Below, one piece after another: positions 1 through 9,953 of a stretch of DNA of 64,000 bases. A model generated the notes under the pieces. It saw nothing but the letters and a program-made list of their open reading frames with translations, did not search any database and was not told the origin of the DNA. Each line of letters starts with the position of its first letter. Position 1 is the stretch's first letter. The DNA lies in the NCBI GenBank assembly GCA_001592805.2, contig CP051141.1:2790001-2854000 (forward strand), written 5' to 3'. The translations under genes were made by a program, and so were the position numbers. This DNA is from Peltaster fructicola (Eukaryota > Ascomycota > Dothideomycetes).

Positions 1-462
1 GCAGGACTTGCCAAGTGGTTGGAGACGTACACTTGCGAGCACTGGAATGAGCTTGAGCGTGATACTGATCTGACCGAGATCACAATCGAGTCTCAACGTG
101 CTGTACAAGACTACCGTCTGGTCGACCTCTCAGCAGCACCAACAAGACATGACAAAAGGATCGCATCCTGTTCCGAGGTATCGACAGCGACAGCTGCAGA
201 ACCAGCCAACTCCAAGCTTCGTACTGCCGGCCAGACACTATCACGACTTCGCTGGGACCCAGCTCACAGGGCTCAGCACTATGAAGTGGGCTATCTAGAT
301 CGCTTTGATGGCTTGAAGTGGATGCTGCTTGAGGACTGGGGCAGGGCTGTTGAAGAGGAAGACTTCATTCCAGAGCATCGTATACAGCAATATAGGAGGG
401 TGGACGACGGCCAGATTGTTTGGGATCGTTCAAGGAAGATTGACTTGACCAGCCTATCATAG
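1..462 (+). CDS. C-terminal part of an MJ1316-domain RNA-end recognition protein (truncated by window edge)
   Basis: The reading frame is open from the first base of the window and stops at 460-462, so only the last ~153 residues of a larger protein are present. The final ~80 residues match the MJ1316 'RNA cyclic group end recognition' domain (formerly DUF504). The hallmarks are a Leu-rich start, the RLRWDP motif, VGYLDRFDGLKW, and an IPEHRIQQYRRV strand ending near IVWDRSRKID. In fungi and animals this domain usually ends large multidomain proteins that carry nucleotidyltransferase, phosphoesterase or endonuclease/exonuclease/phosphatase modules acting on RNA ends. Which of these lies upstream cannot be seen here. 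The segment before the domain is polar and probably a linker. The domain call is strong; the protein's full function is not determinable. Confidence 0.8.
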   Translation, partial: AGLAKWLETYTCEHWNELERDTDLTEITIESQRAVQDYRLVDLSAAPTRHDKRIASCSEVSTATAAEPANSKLRTAGQTLSRLRWDPAHRAQHYEVGYLDRFDGLKWMLLEDWGRAVEEEDFIPEHRIQQYRRVDDGQIVWDRSRKIDLTSLS

Positions 463-710
463 ACTCAAGAGCAAGCTTCCTGTTGCATCAACACTGGCCC
501 CTGGCATCATGCTTCGGCTGACCTTAGCTTTCAACCATGGATTGTTGGAAGTGTCTTCCAACTATCGTGCTCAGCTTGGTGTTGGAAGCAGCACAGCCTA
601 GTCGATGTACTGCGCTTGAGACAGTGATCATAGTCCATACTAATTCCCTTCGTAGGTTGCTGTTCATGATTCTCGACGAGTGAGATGCATTCGTCATTAC
701 TGGTGGCTGT

Positions 711-1052
711 TCATTTCATCTTCTTCGTCAAGCTGCTCACTTCCTTTTTGTCTTTCTTGCCACCGCGAAGCAATTCCAGATGTCCTGCTTTGCTGGCGAG
801 AGACTTTTCAGTGAGCGATGCCAGTCCAGAAGTATGTTTCTAGATTGATCAGTATCTTCTGGGTCAATGCTCCTCGTTGGTATACCTTCTTCATCTGGTC
901 CTGCTTGATCAAGGCGGCTTTCTTTGGCTTGATAACTCGATTGCCCGTCTGCTTGCGCTGGGTCCTGTAGGTCATCAGCGCTGTCTAAAGCACATGGACG
1001 CCTGACATCTTAGTAGCAGGCGCCTTTGCCTTTTGATCTGTCCTTGCGCCAT
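711..1052 (-). CDS. Small UPF0390/DUF2462-type basic protein (three exons, probable GC-AG intron)
   Basis: This is a short spliced gene. The start at 1050-1052 reads MAQGQIK, the classic beginning of the UPF0390 family (Leydig-cell-tumour 10 kDa homologue). The body reads [19 protein letters not shown], then [20 protein letters not shown], then [12 protein letters not shown], stopping at 711-713. Intron 2 is 840-885 (GT-AG). For intron 1 the only splice that keeps the frame runs 965-1030 and uses a GC donor (AAG|GCAAAG), giving 1031-1052, 886-964 and 711-839, 76 residues in all. The alternative donor (GT at 1006) would need one extra base in the A-run near 1031-1034 and would add a plausible KAKAPATK segment, so a one-base indel or assembly error is the competing explanation. 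The protein is very basic. Its function is unknown; a nucleolar or RNA-linked role is only a guess. Confidence 0.78.
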
Positions 1053-1618
1053 GTTGAGTGATTATGGTGAGGTAACGACGTTAGCAGAGATACTCGCAAA
1101 AAGTCGCTGAAGTCAGCATTCGGCGGTCTGTGCTCGAGTTCAAATATATGGCACTCCTCTACACTTTGCTTCGGCTCATCCTCATCGCATCACGGTGTCA
1201 TTAGTTCACTCGTCAGCTTGAATCGAGCCTCCCATTCTGATCTGTCGGTGTGCATCACGGCACAATACACACTGCCCACACGCCTACAAAGAGATTCGGC
1301 AATGGACCAAGACTCCGCTCGGGCTGTGTTACTTCTCAACTTTGGATGGAACATTGCATTATGACTGTCTAGCTGGCACTAGTCCTCGCTATTGACTCTT
1401 GCTCTGGTCGCATGATCGATGAAGCTACGTTCGTCGCGCCAGGCATGCAGGGATCGATGCCATCCTGCGGTTGATCTCATGGGTAGCTTTATCCGACCCT
1501 CCTTCTCACCACGTTCCTTACACTGCGACTGTGGCCGTTCGTTGCTCTAACCAGCACAAGGAGTAGATCAACTTATTTTCAGAGCTGTGTCCACGTATTC
1601 AAGGTTATTCGATTTGCG
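1053..1618. other. Intergenic stretch without a recognisable gene
   Basis: It lies between the start of the UPF0390-type gene and the stop codon of the surface-protein gene, both on the minus strand. It should therefore hold the promoter of the former and the 3' UTR of the latter. I see no coherent coding frame, repeat or RNA gene. Confidence 0.5.
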
Positions 1619-2871
1619 TTATGTGGATATGAGTACAGGCTCAATGTCTGGTCCGACCTGTCCGCAACCGCTATTCCTGTTCGATGTGTCAGCTCAGCTC
1701 CTGAAGGGATCAAATGTGCTCACGAGATATAGACCTCTGGTACTTCCGCTGTTGTCTCGGAGAAGAATGCACCGGTGTACGTTGGGTCACACTCCTGTGT
1801 TCCACTCGGATCGAGCAAGAACAATGTACATGGCATCTTGTCTTGTACGAAGTAAGCGCTGCCGATGCATGACGAATTGGCCTACTCAGAATCAGATCTG
1901 CGCCGCAATGAGTGTGATATTCCTACCTGACAGATCGCACAGCAGTCAGTCTGGTCCAAAGAGTACACAGGTACATATGTCTTCGGATGAGGATTGAATG
2001 GCTCAAGGGTGTAAGCATTAACAAGGTAGCCAGGTCCATCAGGTCGTACAGCCACAACTAGATCTAGGGTCAGTCTCACGCTTTCCCGACCTCTGATACG
2101 TACTGTTCGCATCGTTGCACGCCTCGTATACAGTCGCTATAGGGTTTGTTCGCGTACTTGTGTACGTGGGAGTGACAGTGGTGACAGTGGCGTCAAAGAC
2201 TGGAATGGTGAAGGTCTGGGCTCCGGTGATGGATGTCTGCAGCTTGGTGTCAGATCGGGAGACTTTATTAAGGTCGTTGTGGTTACCTTGGTCTGTGTAT
2301 ATGTAGCACTACTGGAAATTGTGATTATATACGTCGAGAGAGCAGTCGTGGTCAGTATGCTTGTAAAGGTAAGGGTTGCCGGATAAGGTTGCTGATATGT
2401 TGCTTCACACAGTACTGGAGTGAAACCAGCAGATGTCTGCAAAGGTCAGTTCGCATACTCTGGAGAGAGATTGAATGCCTACTGGGATCGTGACTGTCGT
2501 TGTGAACTGCACCTGCTCGATAATGACAACAGGCATAGCCGTAGTAGTGACAACAGCTGTGGGGATTACTGGATAGACATACACTTGGTCGGTCTGATAG
2601 TTCGTCGTGGTCACCGTGGCTGCGTAGGCAGTGCTCGAGACAGTCCTTGCTAGAACTCGTAAGCACCTATGTCAAACACCGCCACAACGCACTTACTCCC
2701 TGTGTAGACATGACTTGTCGAGACTAGTGTGACCGACTGAGAAGTCAATGAGACCGACGGACAGCTTAGAAGTGAGGTTGTTGCTGGCAGCGATGGCGTA
2801 GTTGAAGTGGACAATGCTAAGCTGATCGTAGTCGATGAACCTGAACCAGGTAGTGATACGATTCCACCCAT
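1619..2871 (-). CDS. Thr/Ser-rich secreted or wall protein with apple/PAN-like Cys domain; seven exons, 5' end unresolved
   Basis: No single long frame exists, but seven exons join with consistent phase: 2697-2871, 2483-2649, 2287-2436, 2104-2236, 1927-2063, 1724-1881 and 1619-1676. The introns are 40-50 nt with GT-AG ends. The product (about 325 residues from the last possible Met) begins with a Ser/Thr-rich region, continues through a Thr/Val-rich beta-type stalk (VTTTNYQTDQVYVYP, TVTTVTPTYTSTRTNP), and ends in a Cys module: TVYEACNDANN, TDCCAICQANSSCIG, then CTLFLL, QEC and SGCGQVG. This arrangement is typical of fungal extracellular proteins with apple/PAN-like domains. More coding-like exons lie upstream (around 2940-3010 and 3130-3331, reading LGSLYLPFNKHQAPHVWIVV and VSITPAQTMFILLTSLSENE), so the real start and any signal peptide are probably beyond 3,000. 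Ligand and role are unknown; a wall or adhesion function is inference. Confidence 0.7.
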
Positions 2872-3331
2872 CTTCAAGCTCGTTTGCAGGTCGATTCTGC
2901 AAGGACGTATTCTGTCTTCCACGCCTGTTTGACACTCACCCCTCTCGCCCGCATGGCAGCAATATCTCTTATAGCCATTTCGTATGAAGCCACAACTATC
3001 CACACGTGCGGAGCTTGGTGCTTGTTGAAAGGTAAATACAGACTACCGAGGCTGGTATTGGTAATTCCAGCATTCGAGATGGCGCCTATGCACGACGACT
3101 GGCGGACGCCGCACCCACTTAGGCAATGTACCTTGTAGTTGTCACTGGGCGAGCAGGACTGATTAGCATGAGCGTGTGTGAGGGTTCGTTTTCAGAGAGT
3201 GATGTCAAAAGTATGAACATGGTCTGTGCAGGTGTGATTGAGACGAACAAGCAGTTCATTCTACTGGGAACGCTATGAGCGGCGATACAGGTATTGACTG
3301 ACAGCTTGCCAACCAGTGATGCCTGTTCCAT

Positions 3332-3882
3332 GTTGAGCTACCCAGTTATGCTGTGTTAGATCGGGCTTCGAGCAGCCTGCTTGAAGCATTGACAGTAGAG
3401 TCGCACTCTTTGAGAGTGTCTGACCTAATGCGTGTCTGCTTCCATGACCTGCCGCCGTGAGTGGTTCTGATCTACCTTGATCTGATGCTGAGAGGTACCC
3501 GTACTACTAGGATCACAACTCATTCTTCGACCACGGAAATGAGCGTCGCTTGTGTGCAGGCAGCTTGGCACCGATCTCACCAAGACCGCAACGTGCGACT
3601 GCCTCAGCCAAGGTGTAAAGACTCTCTTTGCTCCTTGAAGATCACCGCAAGTCTCACAGCGGCGTCCACTCAGCTCTATCATGCGAATCCCAGCGTTGGC
3701 GATGCAACATCAGCGGATGACAAGGCTGAGCTGCGTACCTTTGGAGGTTACCAAGAAGCTTCGTTGTAGGAGCACGACGTCGATGTAGTTCAACACTCCC
3801 GGTCGGCTGGTTGGAGCAGTAATCTGTTCACTGCTGACATACTCGAGCTTGAACACTCCGAGTCGAGTCGTACATCGTCCAC
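3332..3882. other. Intergenic stretch, possible 5' exons of the surface-protein gene
   Basis: No confident gene is visible. Short open frames occur on both strands without a recognisable motif. The missing signal-peptide exon of the minus-strand surface protein could lie here, but I could not pick one. Confidence 0.35.
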
Positions 3883-4554
3883 TCAGCCCGCGGTGTCTGA
3901 TAATGACTCGGAACTGTCTTCGTGACCAAACGCACGACGCTTGACGAATTCGACATATCCCAGACGACGGCCACGCAGCAGGCTTGTCAGATCCTGTAGT
4001 ATGCCATAAGCCAAACCTGCCTTCAAGCCTAGGCGTGCAAGTCTGGCAGCTGTCGGTACTGGAAAGCGATGCCAGGCACTGAAAGCGCCAGCAGTCCCAA
4101 GGCCTGCGAGTGATGTTGAGAAGAGATCCTTGCTCACGTAAAGTGCTGCTTCATCGCCCTTCCGCATCCTTGTCAAGGCCAGACGAGCCCGATCGATCGC
4201 CTCTTCCATGCCCACGAACAGGAATGTCCAGCCTGACAGCCGTCCTGCCATCTTGATGCCATCCTTAACTCCGCCTAGCATTCTGTGGTAGTTCTTGCTC
4301 TTGTGGTACAGGTACCATCCTGTCTGTGTTGTTGGCAGTCTGTGAGCATTCTCAGCTCGGAATCTGAAGCCTGCTGCTTGCGATCCATGCGCGGCACCGA
4401 GAATCATGCCAGTGCATGATGCTATAGTGATGCCAAGCGAGATGCGGATCACAAATGGTAGGGAGAGTCGTGCATCGGTGGTGCGCGATCTGGCAGCAAG
4501 CTTGGTGGCGGGCTCTTGTTCTGATGGCACTTGCATACTCGCTGATGATGCCAT
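3883..4554 (-). CDS. Tim17/Tim22/Tim23-family-like mitochondrial membrane protein
   Basis: A single-exon gene of 223 residues when started at MASSASMQVP; the frame is open further upstream to 4632, but that extension is Cys/Lys-rich and unlikely. After a polar N-terminus there are Gly-rich hydrophobic segments: a first helix near ISLGITIASCTGMILGAAHG, a central GGVKDGIKMAGRLSGWTFLF segment followed by GMEEAIDRAR, and a C-terminal helix pair. The conserved ENAHRLPTTQTGWYLYHKSKN stretch is characteristic of a fungal family distantly related to Tim17-type proteins, including the complex I assembly factor TIMMDC1. Such proteins sit in the mitochondrial inner membrane. Whether this one moves proteins or helps assemble a complex cannot be told from sequence. 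The family-level call is moderately secure. Confidence 0.65.
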   Translation of the reverse strand: MASSASMQVPSEQEPATKLAARSRTTDARLSLPFVIRISLGITIASCTGMILGAAHGSQAAGFRFRAENAHRLPTTQTGWYLYHKSKNYHRMLGGVKDGIKMAGRLSGWTFLFVGMEEAIDRARLALTRMRKGDEAALYVSKDLFSTSLAGLGTAGAFSAWHRFPVPTAARLARLGLKAGLAYGILQDLTSLLRGRRLGYVEFVKRRAFGHEDSSESLSDTAG

Positions 4555-4842
4555 ATTGCGATTGCGCTTACATTTTGTCTTTGGTTGTGATGTGAAGCAA
4601 AGCTGTAGAGATTGAAGTCGAAGCTTTGACAATCAAGCGTCGACTTCACAAAGATCCTACACAACATGTCACCCATGAAACCCACAGAGTCTGTTTGACT
4701 CCTGCATATCGTACAGACTCTATTTGAGTATACGATTCATCATACAATTCATAATCTCGTTACCGTGTTCTAAGCATCTCTGAGTCTTGTCATGCGCGAG
4801 TTGCTAACTCGAACAAATCTACCCTCACTTCGACACAAGCAC

Positions 4843-7281
4843 TCAGCTGAAAATGCTGCTTCGTGTGGACTCCTTCTCGTTGGTAGCATTGTGCAAATGC
4901 TGCGTCACATCCAGCACAGTCATGATGTGGCTCTTGCTCAAACCTTCACCGCGTCGAGAAGCCAATAGCTGAGCAGTCTTGAGGATGTTCTTGATTTGCC
5001 GCCCATTCATAGACATCTGACTGAGTGTGTCTACGTCGCGCTCGCTCATCTTGTGAGGCAAGGTACGCTTGAGATGTGTTTCGTGCTCTTGCTTTGCCTG
5101 CTCTTCGCTTGTAAGCTCGCCATTGACCTTAGCAATGTCATTCGACTTGGCAGCCGAAGCGAGCACCTTGAGCGGCTTCTCTCGAGACGCAGCCTGAGCG
5201 ACATTGTGTTGCTTGAGAAAGTTCTCCCAGACCGTACGTCTACTCTCGATGCTGAGCTCAGGGTAGTCGATGCTGATATGGATTCTGCTTTGGAAGGCAG
5301 CGTCGAAGGTATGCACACGGTTCGTCGTCAAGAACATTATACCTTCGTAGTATTCGAGCACACGCAAGAAGATCGACACGAGCTTATTACGTTCAAGCTC
5401 GTGCAAGGTTCGTTCAGTCAGAAATACATCGGCTTCGTCCAGGAGCAGGATGGCGTTCCAGCGAGTGCACATGTCGAGTATGCCTTGCAGCTTGGTCTCA
5501 ACTTGACGCGGTTCCAGGCCGAGATCGCCTGCCGACATCATGTACAAAGGCACACGCATTTCCTCGGCGACTGATTCTGCTGTCAAAGTCTTCCCGACGC
5601 CTGGAGGTCCACACAGCAGTAGGATGATGCCGCGTCCCTTTCCTTCGATCACATCATCAAACTGACTTCGATAGTTTTGCTGAGTAGCCGTGAAGCCCAG
5701 TATAAGCTCTTTCTGATTCGATGGCAGGACAAGGCTCTCAAATGCTCGGTTGTTGAAGGTGATGTCCTGTACAGCATTGACGAAGAGATTGAGCCACAGC
5801 TTCTCCTTCAGAGCATAGCCACGCACGAACGGCGATGCGATCAGTTTCTGTTCCTCGCTAAGCTCGTGTTGCTCCGGCTTGTTATCATCCTCTTCAACGA
5901 AGAATCCATCCATTGGCATGCCACCATCATCAGCTTCGCTCTCGTCGTTCTGACCAGCATCGTAATCATCTCCATAAGGGTCATCGCCGGTAACCTCGCT
6001 ACTGCCGAAGCCAACAGCAGCATTGTTGTCCTTCAGATGCAGTGGCGTGACGTAGATGGACAGGTTAGGGTTGAATCGATTCCAGCCGTAACCATCAATC
6101 ACGACACGACCTTTCACTGAATATTTCTCGATCTGACCCATGTTGCCAGTGCGCCATCCTATACCGTTGTATCCTCGATAGTGGGATCCGGCAAGTTCGA
6201 CCATTTTGGCTCCTCGCTGGATGAGCTTCTGTCGGATATCCTCCTTGGCACTGTGGAAAGATAGCGGAAAGACTATGAGGTGGCCAATCGATTTGGTTCC
6301 TTCGTACTTGGGAATCATGATGTTGAGCTTGTTGGTTCCAAAGCGGGTGCCATCGAAGTCAATGTACTGGCACGTTACCCAGTATACGGGGTTCCCGTTT
6401 CTGTCCACGCCATACTTTGAAGAATGAAGCCGGAAAACACGATCTTGACCTTGCACCTTCGAGTAGACGTGGTTGCCAGGCTGAAATAGTGTCCAAAGGA
6501 GCTCGAACGTGGTCACACCTTGCGTGACCATATCGACCGCTGAGTCGATGACTTCCTGAAACTCATTCGCCAGCAAGCGGTACAGCAGCTTAGCATGGTC
6601 AAGCTTGGTGGTGAGATCTGAGTCGACAGTCTGGTCGCTGGCGGAGACCTCCAAAGCCTCGATAGCTTTCAAAAGAGTCCCCCATCGATGGATCAAAGGC
6701 TCAAATCGGCCGGAGAACTCCAGTCGTTGCAGACCTACTGTCACTCCGGGGTAGCCAGCTAGGACTTCACCAAGAAGAGTCTTGAGGAGAGGACTCTGAA
6801 TGACAATCGAATGCATGGAAAGCACACGGCGAGGATCGTTGAACGTCTTGACGTGTCGGACCAGTATGGCAAACTTCTGTGCCTCTGCATCTTCAGCAGG
6901 CTTACCAACATCTTCTGGTATCTCGTTCTGCCACTGGAATCGTCCACGCTTGTCCTCTTTACCACTGTATAGGTGCTTGTACTCCGAGAGCATGCCTACC
7001 TCACTTGGATCTAACTTCACCAACTCTGGTCCTGCTCCTTCTCCATGGCTTGTCGATGTTCCGTTGGACATCGTGCCGGGCTCGAAACTAGCAACTCGAT
7101 GTGGTTTGCGCGTGAGACTCGATCGCAAGCTACCGCGTGGACGACCTAGCCAAGAGCCACCGCGCCGTCCTCTTATGTCGCGGTGGGCTAGTCGTAGTCG
7201 AGGAGTATCAAACGGATCGAGGAGAGACTGTATGTATGCTTGATTATGAGGTTGACCAAAATATGAAGATCCGTAGGACAT
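4843..7281 (-). CDS. AAA+ ATPase with DUF7025 domain
   Basis: An uninterrupted 812-residue frame. The N-terminus is Arg/Gly-rich and disordered. A middle region (about residues 230-420), with LELLWTLF-like, VYWVTCQYIDFDGTRFG and KLIQRGAKMVELAGSHYRGY motifs, matches the fungal DUF7025 domain. An acidic loop follows (about 430-500). The AAA module starts near 540, with Walker A GPPGVGKT (about 555), Walker B ILLLDEADVF (about 613), a sensor-1-like FLTTNR and an arginine-finger region FQSRIH. This domain order is common in Pezizomycotina as a multicopy family of uncharacterised ATPases. ATP hydrolysis is expected because all core residues are present. The substrate is unknown, and proposals such as remodelling or chaperone work are inference. 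Confidence 0.88.
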   Translation of the reverse strand: MSYGSSYFGQPHNQAYIQSLLDPFDTPRLRLAHRDIRGRRGGSWLGRPRGSLRSSLTRKPHRVASFEPGTMSNGTSTSHGEGAGPELVKLDPSEVGMLSEYKHLYSGKEDKRGRFQWQNEIPEDVGKPAEDAEAQKFAILVRHVKTFNDPRRVLSMHSIVIQSPLLKTLLGEVLAGYPGVTVGLQRLEFSGRFEPLIHRWGTLLKAIEALEVSASDQTVDSDLTTKLDHAKLLYRLLANEFQEVIDSAVDMVTQGVTTFELLWTLFQPGNHVYSKVQGQDRVFRLHSSKYGVDRNGNPVYWVTCQYIDFDGTRFGTNKLNIMIPKYEGTKSIGHLIVFPLSFHSAKEDIRQKLIQRGAKMVELAGSHYRGYNGIGWRTGNMGQIEKYSVKGRVVIDGYGWNRFNPNLSIYVTPLHLKDNNAAVGFGSSEVTGDDPYGDDYDAGQNDESEADDGGMPMDGFFVEEDDNKPEQHELSEEQKLIASPFVRGYALKEKLWLNLFVNAVQDITFNNRAFESLVLPSNQKELILGFTATQQNYRSQFDDVIEGKGRGIILLLCGPPGVGKTLTAESVAEEMRVPLYMMSAGDLGLEPRQVETKLQGILDMCTRWNAILLLDEADVFLTERTLHELERNKLVSIFLRVLEYYEGIMFLTTNRVHTFDAAFQSRIHISIDYPELSIESRRTVWENFLKQHNVAQAASREKPLKVLASAAKSNDIAKVNGELTSEEQAKQEHETHLKRTLPHKMSERDVDTLSQMSMNGRQIKNILKTAQLLASRRGEGLSKSHIMTVLDVTQHLHNATNEKESTRSSIFS

Positions 7282-7869
7282 GATGTGGTTCCTGATGGTA
7301 GACTACATGTAGTGAGTCATCTTACCGGTGAGCGTGCCTCTTAAGGTTGTGACTGTCGCTGATGAGGCTTGTGCAAGCTTTCTGGTGAAGCTATATCTGA
7401 GATAGAGGATGTTGCCTAAAGTGAGGCCGCCGTACCTCGCAGGAAAGTGACTAGAACGTCATGGAACAGCACGGACGTAGGCAGTGATTGAGCAGCCTGA
7501 GGTGCAAATAGCACTACAATCTGATCGCGATCAATAGCAGTCTTACGAATCATATACAACGAGAACTTGACATGGAAGTGGTGTAGCGTTGCACAACTGG
7601 AGGCTCAAACGGATCAGGGTTCGAGACTTCTGATAACGATCGGACGTGGCTTGCAAACACGTCAGAATATCCTCAGTGACAATGCAGTCCGTGGCTACAC
7701 ATGCAAGGATGACCAGCAGAGTAATGAAAACCACAGGTCAATCCGGTGAATGATCGGCCTGCTAAAATCGAAATCAAAGCAGCTGGACACTTCTCTAACA
7801 CAATGATCGCTGTGATGTGCTTCTGGACACTTCGTTGTTGTGCTGGCAATGCTCTCTGGACGACTTCGC
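7282..7869. other. Intergenic: 5' region of the AAA gene and 3' region of ILV3
   Basis: Both flanking genes lie on the minus strand in tandem. I find no coding frame with recognisable features, no repeat and no RNA gene. Confidence 0.5.
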
Positions 7870-9710
7870 TCAGAAGAGGTCAGTCATTGCGCCATGACTG
7901 GCATCCCCTACCAGCTTCGCATATTTAGCCAGTGTTCCTCTGGTAACCAGCATCCGTGGCCTTGTCCAGCCTTCCCTGCGTTTTTCAAGCTCTGCTGGAC
8001 TGACGTCCATGTTCAGTGTGTTGTTCTCTGCATCAATGGTGATAGTATCTCCATCCTGGACAAAAGCAATTGGGCCTCCGACGGCTGCTTCAGGGCATAT
8101 GTGGCCAACGATGAAGCCATGGGACGCTCCAGAGTATCTTCCGTCTGTGAGCAGAGCGACATTCTTCAAGCCAGCGCCCATGATTGCTGCGGATGCCTTT
8201 AGCTGTTCTGGCATTCCAGGTCCGCCTTTAGGACCTTCATAACGCACTATCAAGACCAGCTGCTCGTTTCGTGGGATCAGGCCCTTGTTCAGAGCGTGAT
8301 CGAGCTCATGCTCTTTGTTGAACACTCTTGCCTTGCCGGTGAAACGCATGCCCTCCTTGCCTGTGATCTTGGCCACAGCACCATCGGGTGCCAGGTTGCC
8401 ATAGAGGATCTCAAGGTGACCTGTTGGCTTGATCGGGTTATCAAGACTTCTGATTACTTCCTGGCCTTCTGTTAGGCTTGGCCAGGATTCGACGTTCTCT
8501 GCGAGCGTCTTGCCAGTTACTGTGATTGTGCTGCCATCGAGTAAGCCTGCTGCAATCAAGAGCTTCTGTACAGATGGAATGCCACCAATCTCATAAAGGT
8601 CGGCCATCAGATACTTGCCGCTTGGTGCCATGTCTGCAATGAATGGTATCCGGTTACTGCAACGCTGGAAGTCGTCCAAGGTCAAATCAACACCAGCAGT
8701 GCCTGCCATTGCAAGTGTATGTAGTACACCATTCGTTGATCCGCCGAGAGCCATCATCATGACTAGTGCGTTCTCGAATGCCGTCTTGGTCAAGCAATCC
8801 CTCGGAGTGATGTTCTTCTCCATACAAACCTTGATAGCTTCGGCTGCCTTTGCACATTCTCGCATCTTAGCAGGACTTGTCGCGGGAGTGCTTGCAGATC
8901 CTGGCAAAGTCAAGCCAAGCGTCTCGATCATGGTGGCCATCGTGTTAGCAGTGAACATGCCACCGCAGGCACCAGAACCAGGGCAGGCATGCTTCTCTAT
9001 ATCGCTCAAGATCTCGTCCTTGGTCTGGCTTGGGTCTGCGGGATTCTTGAGAGTGTCATAGATGTATGCTCCGTGAGCTTCGAGCGCACTTGTAATGTTG
9101 ATGGGCTTCTTGAGAAGCTTCGAGTAGCCAGGATTGATGGTACCGCCATAGATCATCAGTGATGGTCGGTTGTGCCGTGCCATGCCCATGATGCAGCCAG
9201 GCATGTTCTTGTCGCAGCCAGGAATCGTTATGCAAGCATCGTGGTGTTGAGCACATGTGACGGTCTCGATGCTGTCTGCAATGATCTCTCGAGTTTGCAA
9301 GGAGAACCTCATGCCTTCGCCACCCATAGTGATTCCATCGGAAACACCTTGTCCAAGTCAGCGCTGCCTTGCTGCCAAGCGGAACACCTACCGATAGTGT
9401 TGTATTGCCAAGCTAGCATATCTTGCTTCTCGATGTTCTTCTTGACTTCGCGACCCAAGTCTAACAGATGTTGGTTACACGGATTGCCCTCCCACCAGAC
9501 TGAGGCCACGCCAACTTGAGGAAAGGTTTTCAGAGTCTTCTCGTCTGGCACACCAGCTGCGTACAGCATAGCTTGTGCTGCTGGAAAGTCATGCTCTCTT
9601 GTCAGTGTTGAGGAGAACTTATTCAAGCCGGATCCTGGCTTAGAATGCTGAAAGTCCAAATATCTTGGCTCTTCAGGCTGAGACTGTTTTGCTGCATTTG
9701 CTGGATCCAT
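7870..9710 (-). CDS. ILV3: Dihydroxy-acid dehydratase (branched-chain amino acid biosynthesis)
   Basis: Two exons, 9392-9710 and 7870-9347, with a 44-nt GT-AG intron (9348-9391) splitting the Gly codon in [12 protein letters not shown]; 598 residues. This is an IlvD/Edd-family enzyme that converts 2,3-dihydroxy-isovalerate or -methylvalerate to the 2-oxo acids for valine and isoleucine synthesis. Fe-S and metal-binding signatures are clear: the Cys in [20 protein letters not shown] and [14 protein letters not shown], plus the C-terminal [20 protein letters not shown] motif. The N-terminus ([17 protein letters not shown]) is acidic and Pro-rich and does not look like a mitochondrial presequence, whereas the yeast enzyme is mitochondrial. 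It may be a cytosolic paralogue, or a 5' exon may be missing from the model. The enzyme call is very secure. Confidence 0.95.
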
Positions 9711-9953
9711 GGTGGTCGTTATGTTGGATGTTCACTTGATGTGATGTTGTTTTCCAAGATGCTGTTGCTCATGCACGCCAATGTGTGTCAGGATAGTCTC
9801 GCTTACGCGGTCTATCGATGTCATGTTCGAAGGTCAGTCCCCGCGAACGCCCCGCTCGCTCAGATGGGCCGTGCAACAGGTTGTCTCCAGCATCCGAAGT
9901 ACAGCCAGCAGCGCATGCTGTGTTGTATGTTGTTGACTTGTGTAGTTCCAGCT

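Noticed and set aside
1587-1997. 136-codon plus-strand frame
   Set aside because: It overlaps, on the opposite strand, the well-supported Cys-module exons of the surface-protein gene.
5046-5574. Plus-strand and alternate-frame open frames inside the AAA gene
   Set aside because: They overlap a complete AAA ATPase with all motifs and are shadows in other frames.
7600-7660. GGTTCGA motif suggesting a tRNA T-loop
   Set aside because: No matching acceptor, D-arm or anticodon stem around it.
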